From assembly GCA_023145275.1 (NCBI GenBank), contig JAGLEB010000101.1, positions 1 through 26,371 on the forward strand: 26,371 nt of DNA. The letters are read 5' to 3'. Positions 1-8,079 of the stretch are shown here, in pieces (within the stretch, counting starts at the first letter, position 1; each line of letters begins with the position of its first letter). Made by a program: the position numbers and the translations under genes. The notes beneath the pieces were generated by a model. The model was not told the DNA's origin. It made no database searches and saw nothing but the letters and a program-made list of their open reading frames with translations. This DNA comes from Flavobacteriales bacterium. GTDB taxonomy: Bacteria > Bacteroidota > Bacteroidia > Flavobacteriales > JADGDT01.

Positions 1-1025
1 GGAATGGAAAAACACATTTCGATTTCACTTACTATAACATGAATAGTTACAATCAAATTGTAACAGCAAGGGTATCGCCTACTTCAGGTTTCGTAATGAT
101 GACTTTCAACGCAGGAGATATTACTAATAAGGGTATAGAGATGTTCTTAAATCAAAAGATTATCGAGAACGATGACTTTACTTGGGACTTAGGCGTTAAC
201 TATTCTTATAACAGATCGTTATTGTCGAACTTACCAGACTACATGTCTAGAATGGTAGTTACACAGGGCCAGGTAATAAGTTCTGCTGTTCCATCTTCAG
301 CAGTTGGTCAGCCAGTAACAGGTATTGAAGGAACTGTATATCTTAAAAATAAAGAAGGAAAGGTTGTAGTAGACGAGAAAGGTTTGCCTAGAATCGGAAC
401 TTACAAGTTAGATGAGAATGGTGATTATATTGTTGGGAGTAATGGAAAGTATAAAATAGATTACCAAAGACAATTTTTGGGAGATAGAGAACCTGATTTC
501 ATGTTAGGTATTAGTAATAACTTCACATATAAAAACTTTGATTTCGGTTTCCTATTCGATATTCGTAAAGGAGGAGATGTTATTAATGCCACTGCTTCAA
601 CTATGACGGGTTATGGTATGAGTGAGTCTGTGGGTAATCACAGAAATGAAGTAATAACAATCGATGCTGTTGTTGAGCAAGATGGTGGTGGATTTAATGA
701 TAATATCGAGGATGTTGTTGTAGATAGAACTTTCTATAGTCGCTACAACGCAATTGGAGAGAATTATGTAGAAGATGGTTCTTGGGTGAAACTTCGTAAT
801 ATTAGATTAGGCTATACTGTTAATACTAGTAATACATCACTTGTAAGAAAGTTGAGCTTTGCTGTTACAGCAACTAATGTTTGGATGTGGACTAGTTATT
901 CTGGAGGAGATCCTGAAACAAATTATGGTGGTTCAGGTGTTGGAGGAGCTGGTACTCAAGGATTAGATTATTTTAATACTCCAACTGTGCGAACTGTAAG
1001 TTTCAACCTTAAAGCAAGCTTTTAA
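1..1025 (+). CDS. SusC/RagA-like TonB-dependent outer-membrane receptor, C-terminal part (5' end outside window)
   Basis: The reading frame is open from base 3 and runs to the stop at 1025, so this is the 3' end of a gene that begins outside the window. About 340 residues are visible, against roughly 1000 for a complete SusC-like receptor. The first residues match the strand that precedes the last third of SusC barrels (a FDFTYYN-type stretch). The protein then alternates barrel strands and long loops, contains the SusC-typical FLGDREPDFMLGISNNFTYKNF-like region (about residues 155-180) and RNIRLGYT, and ends in an aromatic residue (KASF), the usual outer-membrane insertion signal. Such receptors import oligosaccharides, or sometimes peptides, in a TonB-dependent way and work with a SusD lid protein. 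The SusD gene follows after 11 bases, so the two are surely co-transcribed. The substrate cannot be read from this fragment. Confidence 0.93.
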   Translation, partial: NGKTHFDFTYYNMNSYNQIVTARVSPTSGFVMMTFNAGDITNKGIEMFLNQKIIENDDFTWDLGVNYSYNRSLLSNLPDYMSRMVVTQGQVISSAVPSSAVGQPVTGIEGTVYLKNKEGKVVVDEKGLPRIGTYKLDENGDYIVGSNGKYKIDYQRQFLGDREPDFMLGISNNFTYKNFDFGFLFDIRKGGDVINATASTMTGYGMSESVGNHRNEVITIDAVVEQDGGGFNDNIEDVVVDRTFYSRYNAIGENYVEDGSWVKLRNIRLGYTVNTSNTSLVRKLSFAVTATNVWMWTSYSGGDPETNYGGSGVGGAGTQGLDYFNTPTVRTVSFNLKASF

Positions 1026-1036
1026 TTGATAGCGAT

Positions 1037-2557
1037 ATGAAAAAAATAAGTTTATATATTTTAATGTTAATTGGTCTTGTATCAACAACTTCGTGCGAGA
1101 AGTTTTTAGATGTAAATGACGACCAAGATAGACCTTTTACAAGTACTCCAGACAGTTTGTTGCCTGCAGTAATTGGAAACCTTGCAGTATCTCATTATGA
1201 TCACGGGGAAACTACAGCCTACTTTACTCAGCAAGTTGCTACGTTTAGTGGTTGGAGTAAATATAAAGATAGATGGGATTATGTTGATGCTAACCGTATT
1301 GCTCAATGGCGTCGTCATTACCACGATATAGGTATTAATGCAATGCACGTAGTAGAGTCTTCAAAAGAACTAGGAAATGCGGATAATTATATTGCAGTGG
1401 CAAAAATTTGTTATGCATCTAGTACTCTAATGACATCCGATTTGTTTGGAGATATTGCTTACGATGAAGCCTTCAAAGGGAAGCCTTATGCAAAGTACGA
1501 CGACAACGAGTATGTGTACGAGAAAGTGATGGAAGGACTAGATGAAGCAATATCGATGATTGATGGTATTTCATCTGTTCAGTTAGAAATGACTTATAAT
1601 CAAGATAATGTATTTGGTGGTGATTTGGAAAAATGGAAAGCTTATGCTTTAGCACTTAAAGCTAGATTGTCTCTTCATTTAACACCTAATGTTAATTCAG
1701 ATTATTCAACTGTAATTTCTTATACAGAAGCTGCTTTAAATGCAGGATTCGAAAATACTGCCTACGATTACAGCAAAGGAGATCCTAGCGAACTATATCA
1801 AGTAAATCAATGGGGTAGTTCTATTGCACGTCCATCTTGGGATTTTCAAGCAAACGTTCTTAATAAAAGTGCTGTAACAGATTTCTTTTTAATAAAAGCA
1901 TTAAAGTTCGATATTGATGAAAATAAATCAATCGATCCTAGGGCCGAAATGTTAATTAATGGTTTGTTAACAAAGAGTTATAAATACGTGATTTCTGGCG
2001 AAGGTAAACCTGCTGGAGTTGAGGATTCAGAATTTCCAAACTTGTATGGTAACTATATCACTAGAGATGACGCAAAGTTGAATTTCTTTTCAAAAGAAGA
2101 ATTATATTTTATTCTAAGTGAAGCTTACTATTATTCTGATAAAACTAAGGCATTCGATAATTTTAAATTAGGAATAGAGGAGCATATGGCTCATGTAGGT
2201 GTTGTAGATCAATCTGCAATAGATGCTTTTATGGCATCTAGTTATATTCCTCAAAATTCTTCGGAGTTGAAGTTGTCCGACATAATGATGCAAAAGAATG
2301 TTGCACTATATTTGCATCACGAGGCTTGGGTTGATATGCGTAGATATGGTTATGACGATAATATCTATAGAGGATTAAAGCGTCCTAGAAATCTTGTTTG
2401 GTATTTTTCTGAAGAAGCAGATGATGTTTGGATAGAAAGATTACCATATGATACACAAACCGAGGAGATTTTTAATAAACCTCAGTTGGTAGAAATGGGA
2501 GCTTATCAGAACCCAGATTGGTTGAAGAAAAAATTATTTTGGGCTAAGTCGAACTAG
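1037..2557 (+). CDS. SusD/RagB-like outer-membrane lipoprotein (SusD-like_2 type)
   Basis: This is the surface lipoprotein partner of the upstream SusC. It forms the lid over the barrel and helps capture substrate. The N-terminus is a lipoprotein signal with a lipobox ending at Cys20 (STTSC), and the mature start CEKFLDVNDD is typical of SusD proteins. The 506-residue length is normal. The C-terminal third holds the SusD-like_2 signature: an IMMQKNVALYLHHEAWVDMRRYGY stretch (about 416-439, the usual 'QK..aL....EaW.D.RR' pattern), preceded by the TPR-type helix FFSKEELYFILSEAYYY. The gene starts 11 bases after the SusC stop and ends 22 bases before the next lipoprotein gene, so these lie in one operon. 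The carbohydrate or peptide specificity is not evident. Confidence 0.93.
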   Translation: MKKISLYILMLIGLVSTTSCEKFLDVNDDQDRPFTSTPDSLLPAVIGNLAVSHYDHGETTAYFTQQVATFSGWSKYKDRWDYVDANRIAQWRRHYHDIGINAMHVVESSKELGNADNYIAVAKICYASSTLMTSDLFGDIAYDEAFKGKPYAKYDDNEYVYEKVMEGLDEAISMIDGISSVQLEMTYNQDNVFGGDLEKWKAYALALKARLSLHLTPNVNSDYSTVISYTEAALNAGFENTAYDYSKGDPSELYQVNQWGSSIARPSWDFQANVLNKSAVTDFFLIKALKFDIDENKSIDPRAEMLINGLLTKSYKYVISGEGKPAGVEDSEFPNLYGNYITRDDAKLNFFSKEELYFILSEAYYYSDKTKAFDNFKLGIEEHMAHVGVVDQSAIDAFMASSYIPQNSSELKLSDIMMQKNVALYLHHEAWVDMRRYGYDDNIYRGLKRPRNLVWYFSEEADDVWIERLPYDTQTEEIFNKPQLVEMGAYQNPDWLKKKLFWAKSN

Positions 2558-2579
2558 TCAAATATTAAAGTTTTAAGAT

Positions 2580-3347
2580 ATGAAATTATTAAAATTTATA
2601 AGTCTTTCAATTCTTGCTGTTTCTCTTTTCTCATGCGAGAAAAATGATTTCTTAGCAGATTTAGGCCCATCAAAGGGTTTCGCTGCAAGTGTGAATATGG
2701 AGACTCAGAGTGAGATAGTGTTAGCGGGTAAAAAGTTAAACATACCAGTTGTTTATTGGATGAAAGAGGGTGTATTTACCGATCTAAGTCTAAATCAAAC
2801 ACAAGATAGTATTGTAGAAATGGCTTTAACAGGTGTTGCAAATACCGACTTTTACTACGAGCATTTATTTGCTGGGGAAATTCTAGAGCAGGAAAAGTAT
2901 AATTCTGCAATGCATAGCGAAGGTAGTTGGAGTAATGCTTATTATGGGTATAGAATCAAAACTAAATATACTGTTAGTAGAGATTTGAAAATTAAGAATT
3001 ACAACAGCACACAAAAAGCATCATCATATATTTCTACTGAGATGTATAACGAAATGTATGAAGACTTTGCATTGCAAATGAGCGATGCACAGCTTGCTCA
3101 AATTTTAGTTACAGATAATGCAATAATGACTCAAGCCGAATTTGATTCATGTTTTGATGATGAAGGTAGCTTAACTACGGAAGGGATGGAAAAATTAGTT
3201 TTGGCTTTTTCATCTGTACCAAATGAGAGCATAGTAGGAAGTTCTCCAAAGGTTAAAAGAATTACAGAAGTTCAATTACAGTATTTTGTAGAGAATGATA
3301 AAAATAACATTGGGAAATCAAATGTTGTTAGTTTTATAGTGAAATAA
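2580..3347 (+). CDS. Unrecognised lipoprotein in SusE/SusF position
   Basis: I do not recognise the family. The 255-residue product has a lipoprotein signal with lipobox Cys19 (SLFSC), followed by EKND. The N-terminal half is beta-rich and looks like a small Ig-type domain (about 40-135). Residues about 140-200 are more helical, and a final beta stretch (RITEVQLQYFVEN) lies near the C-terminus. There are no enzyme motifs. It sits directly after SusD with a 22-base spacing, in the slot where SUS-like loci encode surface glycan-binding lipoproteins such as SusE/SusF. A binding or accessory role at the cell surface is therefore the natural inference, from context only. Confidence 0.75.
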   Translation: MKLLKFISLSILAVSLFSCEKNDFLADLGPSKGFAASVNMETQSEIVLAGKKLNIPVVYWMKEGVFTDLSLNQTQDSIVEMALTGVANTDFYYEHLFAGEILEQEKYNSAMHSEGSWSNAYYGYRIKTKYTVSRDLKIKNYNSTQKASSYISTEMYNEMYEDFALQMSDAQLAQILVTDNAIMTQAEFDSCFDDEGSLTTEGMEKLVLAFSSVPNESIVGSSPKVKRITEVQLQYFVENDKNNIGKSNVVSFIVK

Positions 3348-3390
3348 ATTAGTAAACAATTATAATAACAATTAAAAAAAAACGATAAAT

Positions 3391-4734
3391 ATGAAGACAA
3401 TTAAACAATTATTTATGTTGTTGGCACTTGTGGGTGTAGTTGCAACATCATGTAAAAAAGACGAAGAAACTCCCAAAGATCCTTTCGATACTTTAGATTT
3501 TCAAGTAAGTCCTGAAGATGCTGGTATAAATGAGAGAGTTGAATTTTCAGCCAACAACACAACGTTAGGAAGTAAGTATGAGTACAAGTTGGTATCTGAA
3601 GGTTTTGAAGAAACTGTTGTAGCAAATAATGGCGTTGCTAGTTATAATTTTGATACAGAAGGTACCTATATAGTTACATTAACTGTTGATGGTAGACTTG
3701 CTAAACCTGAGCATATGGTTGATGTAAGTGCATCAAACTATAAGTCTGCTAAAAAATTATATGTTTCTACTTTAACAAATATTTTCGAAGTAGACATGTC
3801 GGCAGAAGTATTAGAAGCTGTAGATACTGATTTAAAAGCTGGTACTAATGCTCTTACTGTTAAGTGGGCAAACGATAAGCTTTTTATCTTTGAAGCTGGC
3901 TTACAAGTAGGATGGTCTGGTTACACAGATTATGACGGAGATGAAGGTTCTATTAAAACTTTCGACCCTGCTTCTTTTACAACTACAACTTTAATTACTT
4001 TCACAAAGAAAGCTTATGATGATGCTTTTTATGGTTATGTAGATGATAACAATGTTTATTGGGCAGACCGTAATTTTGATATATCTGCTATTCCTGTAGA
4101 TTCTCAAGATAAAGTGTTTAAGTACGATCCACTTCCAAATGGAGGAGATACTCAAGGTCAGTACAACGACGAAAATGATTATCCTCCAATGATTACATCT
4201 ACAATGATGGCTGATATGTTTGGTATTCAAACTTATGCATATAATGGTGGATTCGAAAAAGTTGGAAATCAATGGTTCATCGCTAAGAACTCTCATGAGT
4301 CTGGTGGTTTGTATATAGTTAACGATAATGATGGTACTTATACAGCTGATAGAGCAATTCTTACAGAGTACAATATTTCTACTTTTGCTGTTGTTGGAGA
4401 TCAAATATTTTTTGTTGATAACAGAGAGAAAGGATTAAATCCTGTTGGAGTTTATGTAACTGATTTAGGAGGAGAAGAAGTTAAGTTGATTGATGGTTCT
4501 GTAGGTAAGCAAATTGCTTCTTCTGACGTACATGCTACTATTATAGCAGACGAAGAAGAAGGTTATGTTTATTGGACTTATAGAGCTGATACAGGTCTTA
4601 ATCCTGATGATAAATCTGGAATAAAAGCTTTCCCAATTGCTTATTCTGATGATGATGATTTATCTGATGAGGTTGCTTTAATCGTTGAGGTTGCTGAGCC
4701 ATTAGGTATTGCTTTAGCACCAGTTTACGAGTAA
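3391..4734 (+). CDS. Surface lipoprotein with PKD-like domain and YWTD-like beta-propeller
   Basis: This is the last gene of the SusCD operon, 43 bases after the previous stop. The lipoprotein signal ends at Cys21 (VATSC), followed by KKDEE. A lysine plus acidic residues right after the cysteine resembles the lipoprotein export signal that sends Bacteroidota lipoproteins to the cell surface. Residues about 32-113 look like a PKD-type Ig domain (a VEFSANNT opening and a YNFDTEGTYIVTLTV strand). Residues about 120-447 look like a beta-propeller with blades such as NVYWADRNFD (221-230), YVYWTYRADT (392-401) and a closing PLGIALAP, which recall YWTD/LDL-receptor class B repeats. No catalytic motif is visible. 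A glycan- or peptide-binding accessory of the transporter is likely. The propeller call rests on spacing and motifs, not on an alignment. Confidence 0.75.
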   Translation: MKTIKQLFMLLALVGVVATSCKKDEETPKDPFDTLDFQVSPEDAGINERVEFSANNTTLGSKYEYKLVSEGFEETVVANNGVASYNFDTEGTYIVTLTVDGRLAKPEHMVDVSASNYKSAKKLYVSTLTNIFEVDMSAEVLEAVDTDLKAGTNALTVKWANDKLFIFEAGLQVGWSGYTDYDGDEGSIKTFDPASFTTTTLITFTKKAYDDAFYGYVDDNNVYWADRNFDISAIPVDSQDKVFKYDPLPNGGDTQGQYNDENDYPPMITSTMMADMFGIQTYAYNGGFEKVGNQWFIAKNSHESGGLYIVNDNDGTYTADRAILTEYNISTFAVVGDQIFFVDNREKGLNPVGVYVTDLGGEEVKLIDGSVGKQIASSDVHATIIADEEEGYVYWTYRADTGLNPDDKSGIKAFPIAYSDDDDLSDEVALIVEVAEPLGIALAPVYE

Positions 4735-4760
4735 AAACACTCAAATTTAGCTTTTGATAC

Positions 4761-4793
4761 AAAACCTAGAGTTAACGCTCTAGGTTTTTTTTT
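4761..4793 (+). terminator. Intrinsic terminator of the SusCD operon
   Basis: The arms AAAACCTAGAG (4761-4771) and CTCTAGGTTTT (4778-4788) pair perfectly around a 6-base loop and are followed by an unbroken T-run to 4793. The structure starts 27 bases after the stop of the last lipoprotein gene. Confidence 0.93.
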
Positions 4794-4806
4794 ACTCAAG
4801 AATAGA

Positions 4807-4825
4807 AGGTGTATAAAATACACTT
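4807..4825. repeat. Inverted repeat AGGTGT-N7-ACAC, copy 1
   Basis: AGGTGT, seven bases (ATAAAAT), then ACACTT. The inner GTGTAT/ATACAC arms are perfectly complementary around AAA. The same AGGTGT-N7-ACAC pattern recurs at 4988-5006, just before the next gene. Confidence 0.5.
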
Positions 4826-4987
4826 ATTCTTTATGTAATTTAGATGTTATTATGCTACTCTATAATGGGTTAAATACTTGAATTTGTTTATCGTGATTGT
4901 TTGTATTTCTGTCTAGTGGATTAGTATGAATGTCTAATTAATTATCTACAGTCTCGATATATTCTTAATATTGATATAGATTTAAAA

Positions 4988-5006
4988 AGGTGTTGTATTT
5001 ACACCG
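4988..5006. promoter_or_regulatory. Inverted repeat AGGTGT-N7-ACAC, copy 2, upstream of the T9SS-protein gene
   Basis: AGGTGT, TGTATTT, then ACACCG. GGTGT and ACACC pair around a 7-base loop, and the element ends 21 bases before the ATG at 5027. It could be a leader hairpin or a protein-binding half-site pair. The match to copy 1 at 4807 favours a shared binding site, but two copies are weak evidence. Confidence 0.4.
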
Positions 5007-5026
5007 ATAACCAATTTATTTATATT

Positions 5027-6721
5027 ATGAAAAAATTATTACTTAGTGCTGCTTTTGTAGCAGCTACGTTGTTCAGCTCGAATGTGGCTGCACAATGTGA
5101 TCCTACTGCAACTAGCACAGCAGACGTATTTGTTAGATACGTAAAAATGGTTGATGTTTCAACGGGAGCTGTCCTTTTAGTAAACGAAACGGATGTTGAT
5201 ACTGATAATGGTTACGGCGATTATACTGCTTTAACAGGAATGGACGTGTCATCAGAAGGTTCGTATAAAATGATGCTTAGAGGTAAGCTAGGTATTGATA
5301 ATGTTGCTATTCCTACTTTTTGGAAAGTTTATATTGATATAGACAAAGATGGAAAGTTTGATGGAGCTAATGAAGAAGTTATTAGCAAAACTGATGATGC
5401 ATGGGGTTACAATGGATTTACAATGCCAGTATTAGGAAATGGAAGTTTTAAACTTCGTGTAATGTATAGTGCTGCAGCAATCGCTAGTCCTTGTGATGAT
5501 ATCGTAGCAGGTGAAATTGAAGATTACACAATTTATGTAGGAGATAAAGCTCCTTATACTGTTGATGATGCATCTGCAGTTAAAATGAATAATAATGTTA
5601 TTGTTGATGTTTTAGCAAATGACAAAAAAGGTACTAATGATTTCGCATCTATTATTATTGTTGATGCTCCTACAAATGGTGTAGCTGTTATTAATGCTGA
5701 TAATACAATTACTTATACTCCAACTGCTGATTATTTAGGTAGTGATACATTTACTTATACAGTTACCGATTCTAAAGGTCTTGTTTCAGATAAAGCTACT
5801 GTTACTATTTCTGTTGTACAGATTGATGGTCTTGTAAAAATAATTGAAGATTTCGAATCTGGTAGAGGTTTATTTGATAGAGATGTTGCTGGTTCTGGAC
5901 AGTCTATGGGCCTTGAGCAATTGCCTCCTGAAGTTGATGCTGAAGTTTACTTATATGGAGCTCAATCTTTAAAGGCTACTTATCAAGATGGTTCTAGTGC
6001 TACTATTCCTGGAGATTTCGCTTGGTATGATAGATTTGGAGTAAACCATTGGGCAAATGTTGCTCCTGCTGATATCACAGGAATTGATGCTGCTTCAGAA
6101 TTATATTTAAGTCTTAGCATTAAAACTACTACAGCTTCTTATGGAGCTAAAGTTTCTTTCTTGATTAAATCTGGTGGTTTTTATATACAATCTGTACCTG
6201 TGTTATTAGGAAACCACGACACAAACTGGAACCTTATTCAGGTAGATTTAAAAGATGCTGCTCAATGGACTGATTGGACTGTACCTACTGCTGAAGGTGG
6301 AACTAACACAATCGTTGGTGGATCTAATGGTGTTGTTGCTGATGTAGCAATGGTAAATGCAATTATTATTGAAGGAACAAACGATTCTCCTGATATGATC
6401 CTTAACCTAGATAACCTTATGGTGACTAGTATTGCATTAATTGCTCCAGAAGTAGATGTTCCAACAGAAAACCTTTCTGCTGCAACTTTAGATTTAGCAA
6501 AAGTAAATGCTTACCCTAACCCAGTAGCAAACACTTTAAATTTAGATTTATCTAAAGAAGTTTCTTCTGTGACTATTTTCTCTGCAATTGGTTCTGTAGT
6601 TTATACTAACGAAACTCCAACTAAAAACCTTGCAATTGATACTCAAGCTTGGAAAGCTGGAATGTACTTTGTGTCTGTAAAAGAAGGAAATAATACTCAA
6701 ACATTGAAAGTTATCAAGTAA
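5027..6721 (+). CDS. T9SS-exported multidomain surface protein (GEVED, cadherin-like, CBM-like, type A sorting domain)
   Basis: A 564-residue protein with a Sec signal peptide (about 1-22, cleavage after VAA-Q). Residues 85-172 form a GEVED-type domain: a calcium-loop-like DIDKDGKFD (104-112) and the eponymous motif as GEIEDYTI (162-169). Residues 174-263 are a cadherin-like or Big_9-type Ig domain, with VDVLANDK, a TYTPTADYLGSDTFTYTV core and a final VTISVV. Residues about 270-467 resemble a jelly-roll carbohydrate-binding module (opening EDFESGRG, closing LNLDNLMV). Residues about 490-564 are a T9SS type A sorting domain, with AYPNPVANTLNLDL at the start and WKAGMYFVSV...TLKVIK at the end. 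The protein should therefore cross the outer membrane by T9SS and be attached or released. No catalytic domain is seen. It lies downstream of the SusCD operon but has its own upstream region and terminator. A glycan-binding surface protein is the best guess. Confidence 0.88.
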   Translation: MKKLLLSAAFVAATLFSSNVAAQCDPTATSTADVFVRYVKMVDVSTGAVLLVNETDVDTDNGYGDYTALTGMDVSSEGSYKMMLRGKLGIDNVAIPTFWKVYIDIDKDGKFDGANEEVISKTDDAWGYNGFTMPVLGNGSFKLRVMYSAAAIASPCDDIVAGEIEDYTIYVGDKAPYTVDDASAVKMNNNVIVDVLANDKKGTNDFASIIIVDAPTNGVAVINADNTITYTPTADYLGSDTFTYTVTDSKGLVSDKATVTISVVQIDGLVKIIEDFESGRGLFDRDVAGSGQSMGLEQLPPEVDAEVYLYGAQSLKATYQDGSSATIPGDFAWYDRFGVNHWANVAPADITGIDAASELYLSLSIKTTTASYGAKVSFLIKSGGFYIQSVPVLLGNHDTNWNLIQVDLKDAAQWTDWTVPTAEGGTNTIVGGSNGVVADVAMVNAIIIEGTNDSPDMILNLDNLMVTSIALIAPEVDVPTENLSAATLDLAKVNAYPNPVANTLNLDLSKEVSSVTIFSAIGSVVYTNETPTKNLAIDTQAWKAGMYFVSVKEGNNTQTLKVIK

Positions 6722-6745
6722 TCTGATACTTTAATATTTATATTG

Positions 6746-6776
6746 AAACCTCAAGGCTTTGCCTTGAGGTTTTTTT
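6746..6776 (+). terminator. Intrinsic terminator after the T9SS-protein gene
   Basis: The perfect 12-bp stem AAACCTCAAGGC/GCCTTGAGGTTT has a TTT loop and is followed by a T-run to 6776. It begins 25 bases after the stop codon at 6721. Confidence 0.94.
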
Positions 6777-7040
6777 GTATTACCTTTAGATGACTTTAGT
6801 TATCTAAAAATTTCGAGTCTATGTAAAATATTGTGGTGAACTAAATATGATGTTAAATATTTCTATACCCACAACAAACGCCATAGCCCCATAATTTTCA
6901 TAACCAAGATATTCATTTTATCGAGTTTTCTTGTTGATCAGTCGTGAAGACCCCTCTAGGTGTCTAAATAGTTTCATTACTTCATTTTATTGAAGCATAT
7001 TTGTTTAGTAGAACAATCAAAAGCTTTCAGCCCTGAAAAT
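6777..7040. other. Intergenic stretch with weak promoter for the murein-peptide operon
   Basis: No gene is visible. An imperfect inverted repeat lies at 6948-6965 (AGAC-c-CCT-ct-AGG-t-GTCT). CATATTTG at 6996-7003, one base off TAnnTTTG, with TTTC about 20 bases upstream, is a possible promoter. It would place the transcript start near 7010, between the TTG at 6990 and the ATG at 7041, which supports the ATG. Confidence 0.35.
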
Positions 7041-8069
7041 ATGCAAGTAAAATACTTTCCATACTCTTTAAAATTAGCTAAGGTATTTAAGATATCTTAC
7101 GAAGCTCGTACCGAACAACCAACACTTATTGTTGAGTTGACTCATAACGGGGTTAAAGGCTATGGCGAAGCTACTGCAATTTCTTATTATCACGTAACGC
7201 TAGATCAGATGGTAGATAAGCTAAAAGAGCTTACTCCATTTTTAGAATCTTATGTGTTTTCTACACCAGACAAGCTTTGGGACGAAATTTCTCCATTGTT
7301 AATTAATGGTCATTCGTTTTTATTATCTGCCATTGATTGTGCAGCTCACGATATATTCGGCCAGATTAATAAGGAAAAACCTCATGAACTTATTGCAGAT
7401 AGCTCTAAGGAATTGCCTTTGTCTAACTATACTATAAGTATTGGTTCTGCTAAGGAAATGGTTGATCAAATTCTTGATAAACCTTGGCCAGTATATAAGC
7501 TAAAGCTTGGAGCAGATACAGATCCAAATGTGCTTTTAGAAATCAGAAAAGTTACCAATTCTAGTTTACGTATTGATGCTAACGCTGCTTGGGATTTAGA
7601 AATAGCAACAAAGTGGTTGCCATTTTTGTTAGAATCTGGAGTTGAGCTAGTAGAACAACCTTTTGCGATTGATAACACAGATGATCTTGATGAATTTAGA
7701 AAAATTTGCTCTATACCAATTGTTGCAGATGAATCTTGTCAGAAAGAAGAAGATGTAGAGTTTTGTGCAAGACATTTCGATGCTATAAATATCAAACTTA
7801 TGAAATGTGGAGGATTAACTCCTGCCATAAGAATGGTGAAAAGAGCACGAGAACTTAAGCTTAAATTGATGGCCGGTTGTATGACCGAGTCTTCTGTAGG
7901 TATTTCTGCAATGACTCAAATTGCTACAAGTCTCGATTATATCGATGCTGATGGAGCAATATTATTGTCAAATGATCCTGCTGTGGGTGTCGAAATCATT
8001 GAAGGTAAAATTATGTATCCTAATTCTTATGGTTTAGGAATTAAGTTGAAAAAAGATATTTTAAAATAA
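7041..8069 (+). CDS. Dipeptide epimerase, L-Ala-D/L-Glu type (enolase superfamily)
   Basis: This enzyme converts L-Ala-D-Glu from murein peptides to L-Ala-L-Glu so that ordinary peptidases can use it. It has no signal peptide and is cytoplasmic. The enolase-superfamily residues are all present: the KxK acid/base motif K153-L-K155, metal ligands D179 (RIDAN), E205 (VEQPF) and D230 (VADES), and the second base K252 (INIKLMKCGG). The DxD motif D302-A-D304, which in dipeptide epimerases holds the substrate amino group, is also present. This motif separates the family from muconate cycloisomerases and o-succinylbenzoate synthases. The 342 residues are the usual length. A TTG-initiated extension back to 6990 is possible, but the ATG at 7041 gives the normal family N-terminus. 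The next gene, 10 bases on, is an NlpC/P60 peptidase, the same pairing as ykfB/ykfC in Bacillus. Exact dipeptide preference is inferred. Confidence 0.9.
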   Translation: MQVKYFPYSLKLAKVFKISYEARTEQPTLIVELTHNGVKGYGEATAISYYHVTLDQMVDKLKELTPFLESYVFSTPDKLWDEISPLLINGHSFLLSAIDCAAHDIFGQINKEKPHELIADSSKELPLSNYTISIGSAKEMVDQILDKPWPVYKLKLGADTDPNVLLEIRKVTNSSLRIDANAAWDLEIATKWLPFLLESGVELVEQPFAIDNTDDLDEFRKICSIPIVADESCQKEEDVEFCARHFDAINIKLMKCGGLTPAIRMVKRARELKLKLMAGCMTESSVGISAMTQIATSLDYIDADGAILLSNDPAVGVEIIEGKIMYPNSYGLGIKLKKDILK

Positions 8070-8079
8070 TAACAATATT

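Noticed and set aside
3991..4404. 137-codon open frame on the minus strand inside the propeller lipoprotein gene
   Set aside because: It lies wholly antisense to a well-supported gene, its product has no recognisable motif, and it has no start context.
6948..6965. Imperfect inverted repeat sharing GACCCCTCTA with the terminator at 19974-20016
   Set aside because: It has two mismatched positions, no T-run and only a ten-base match, so I do not claim a common origin or function.
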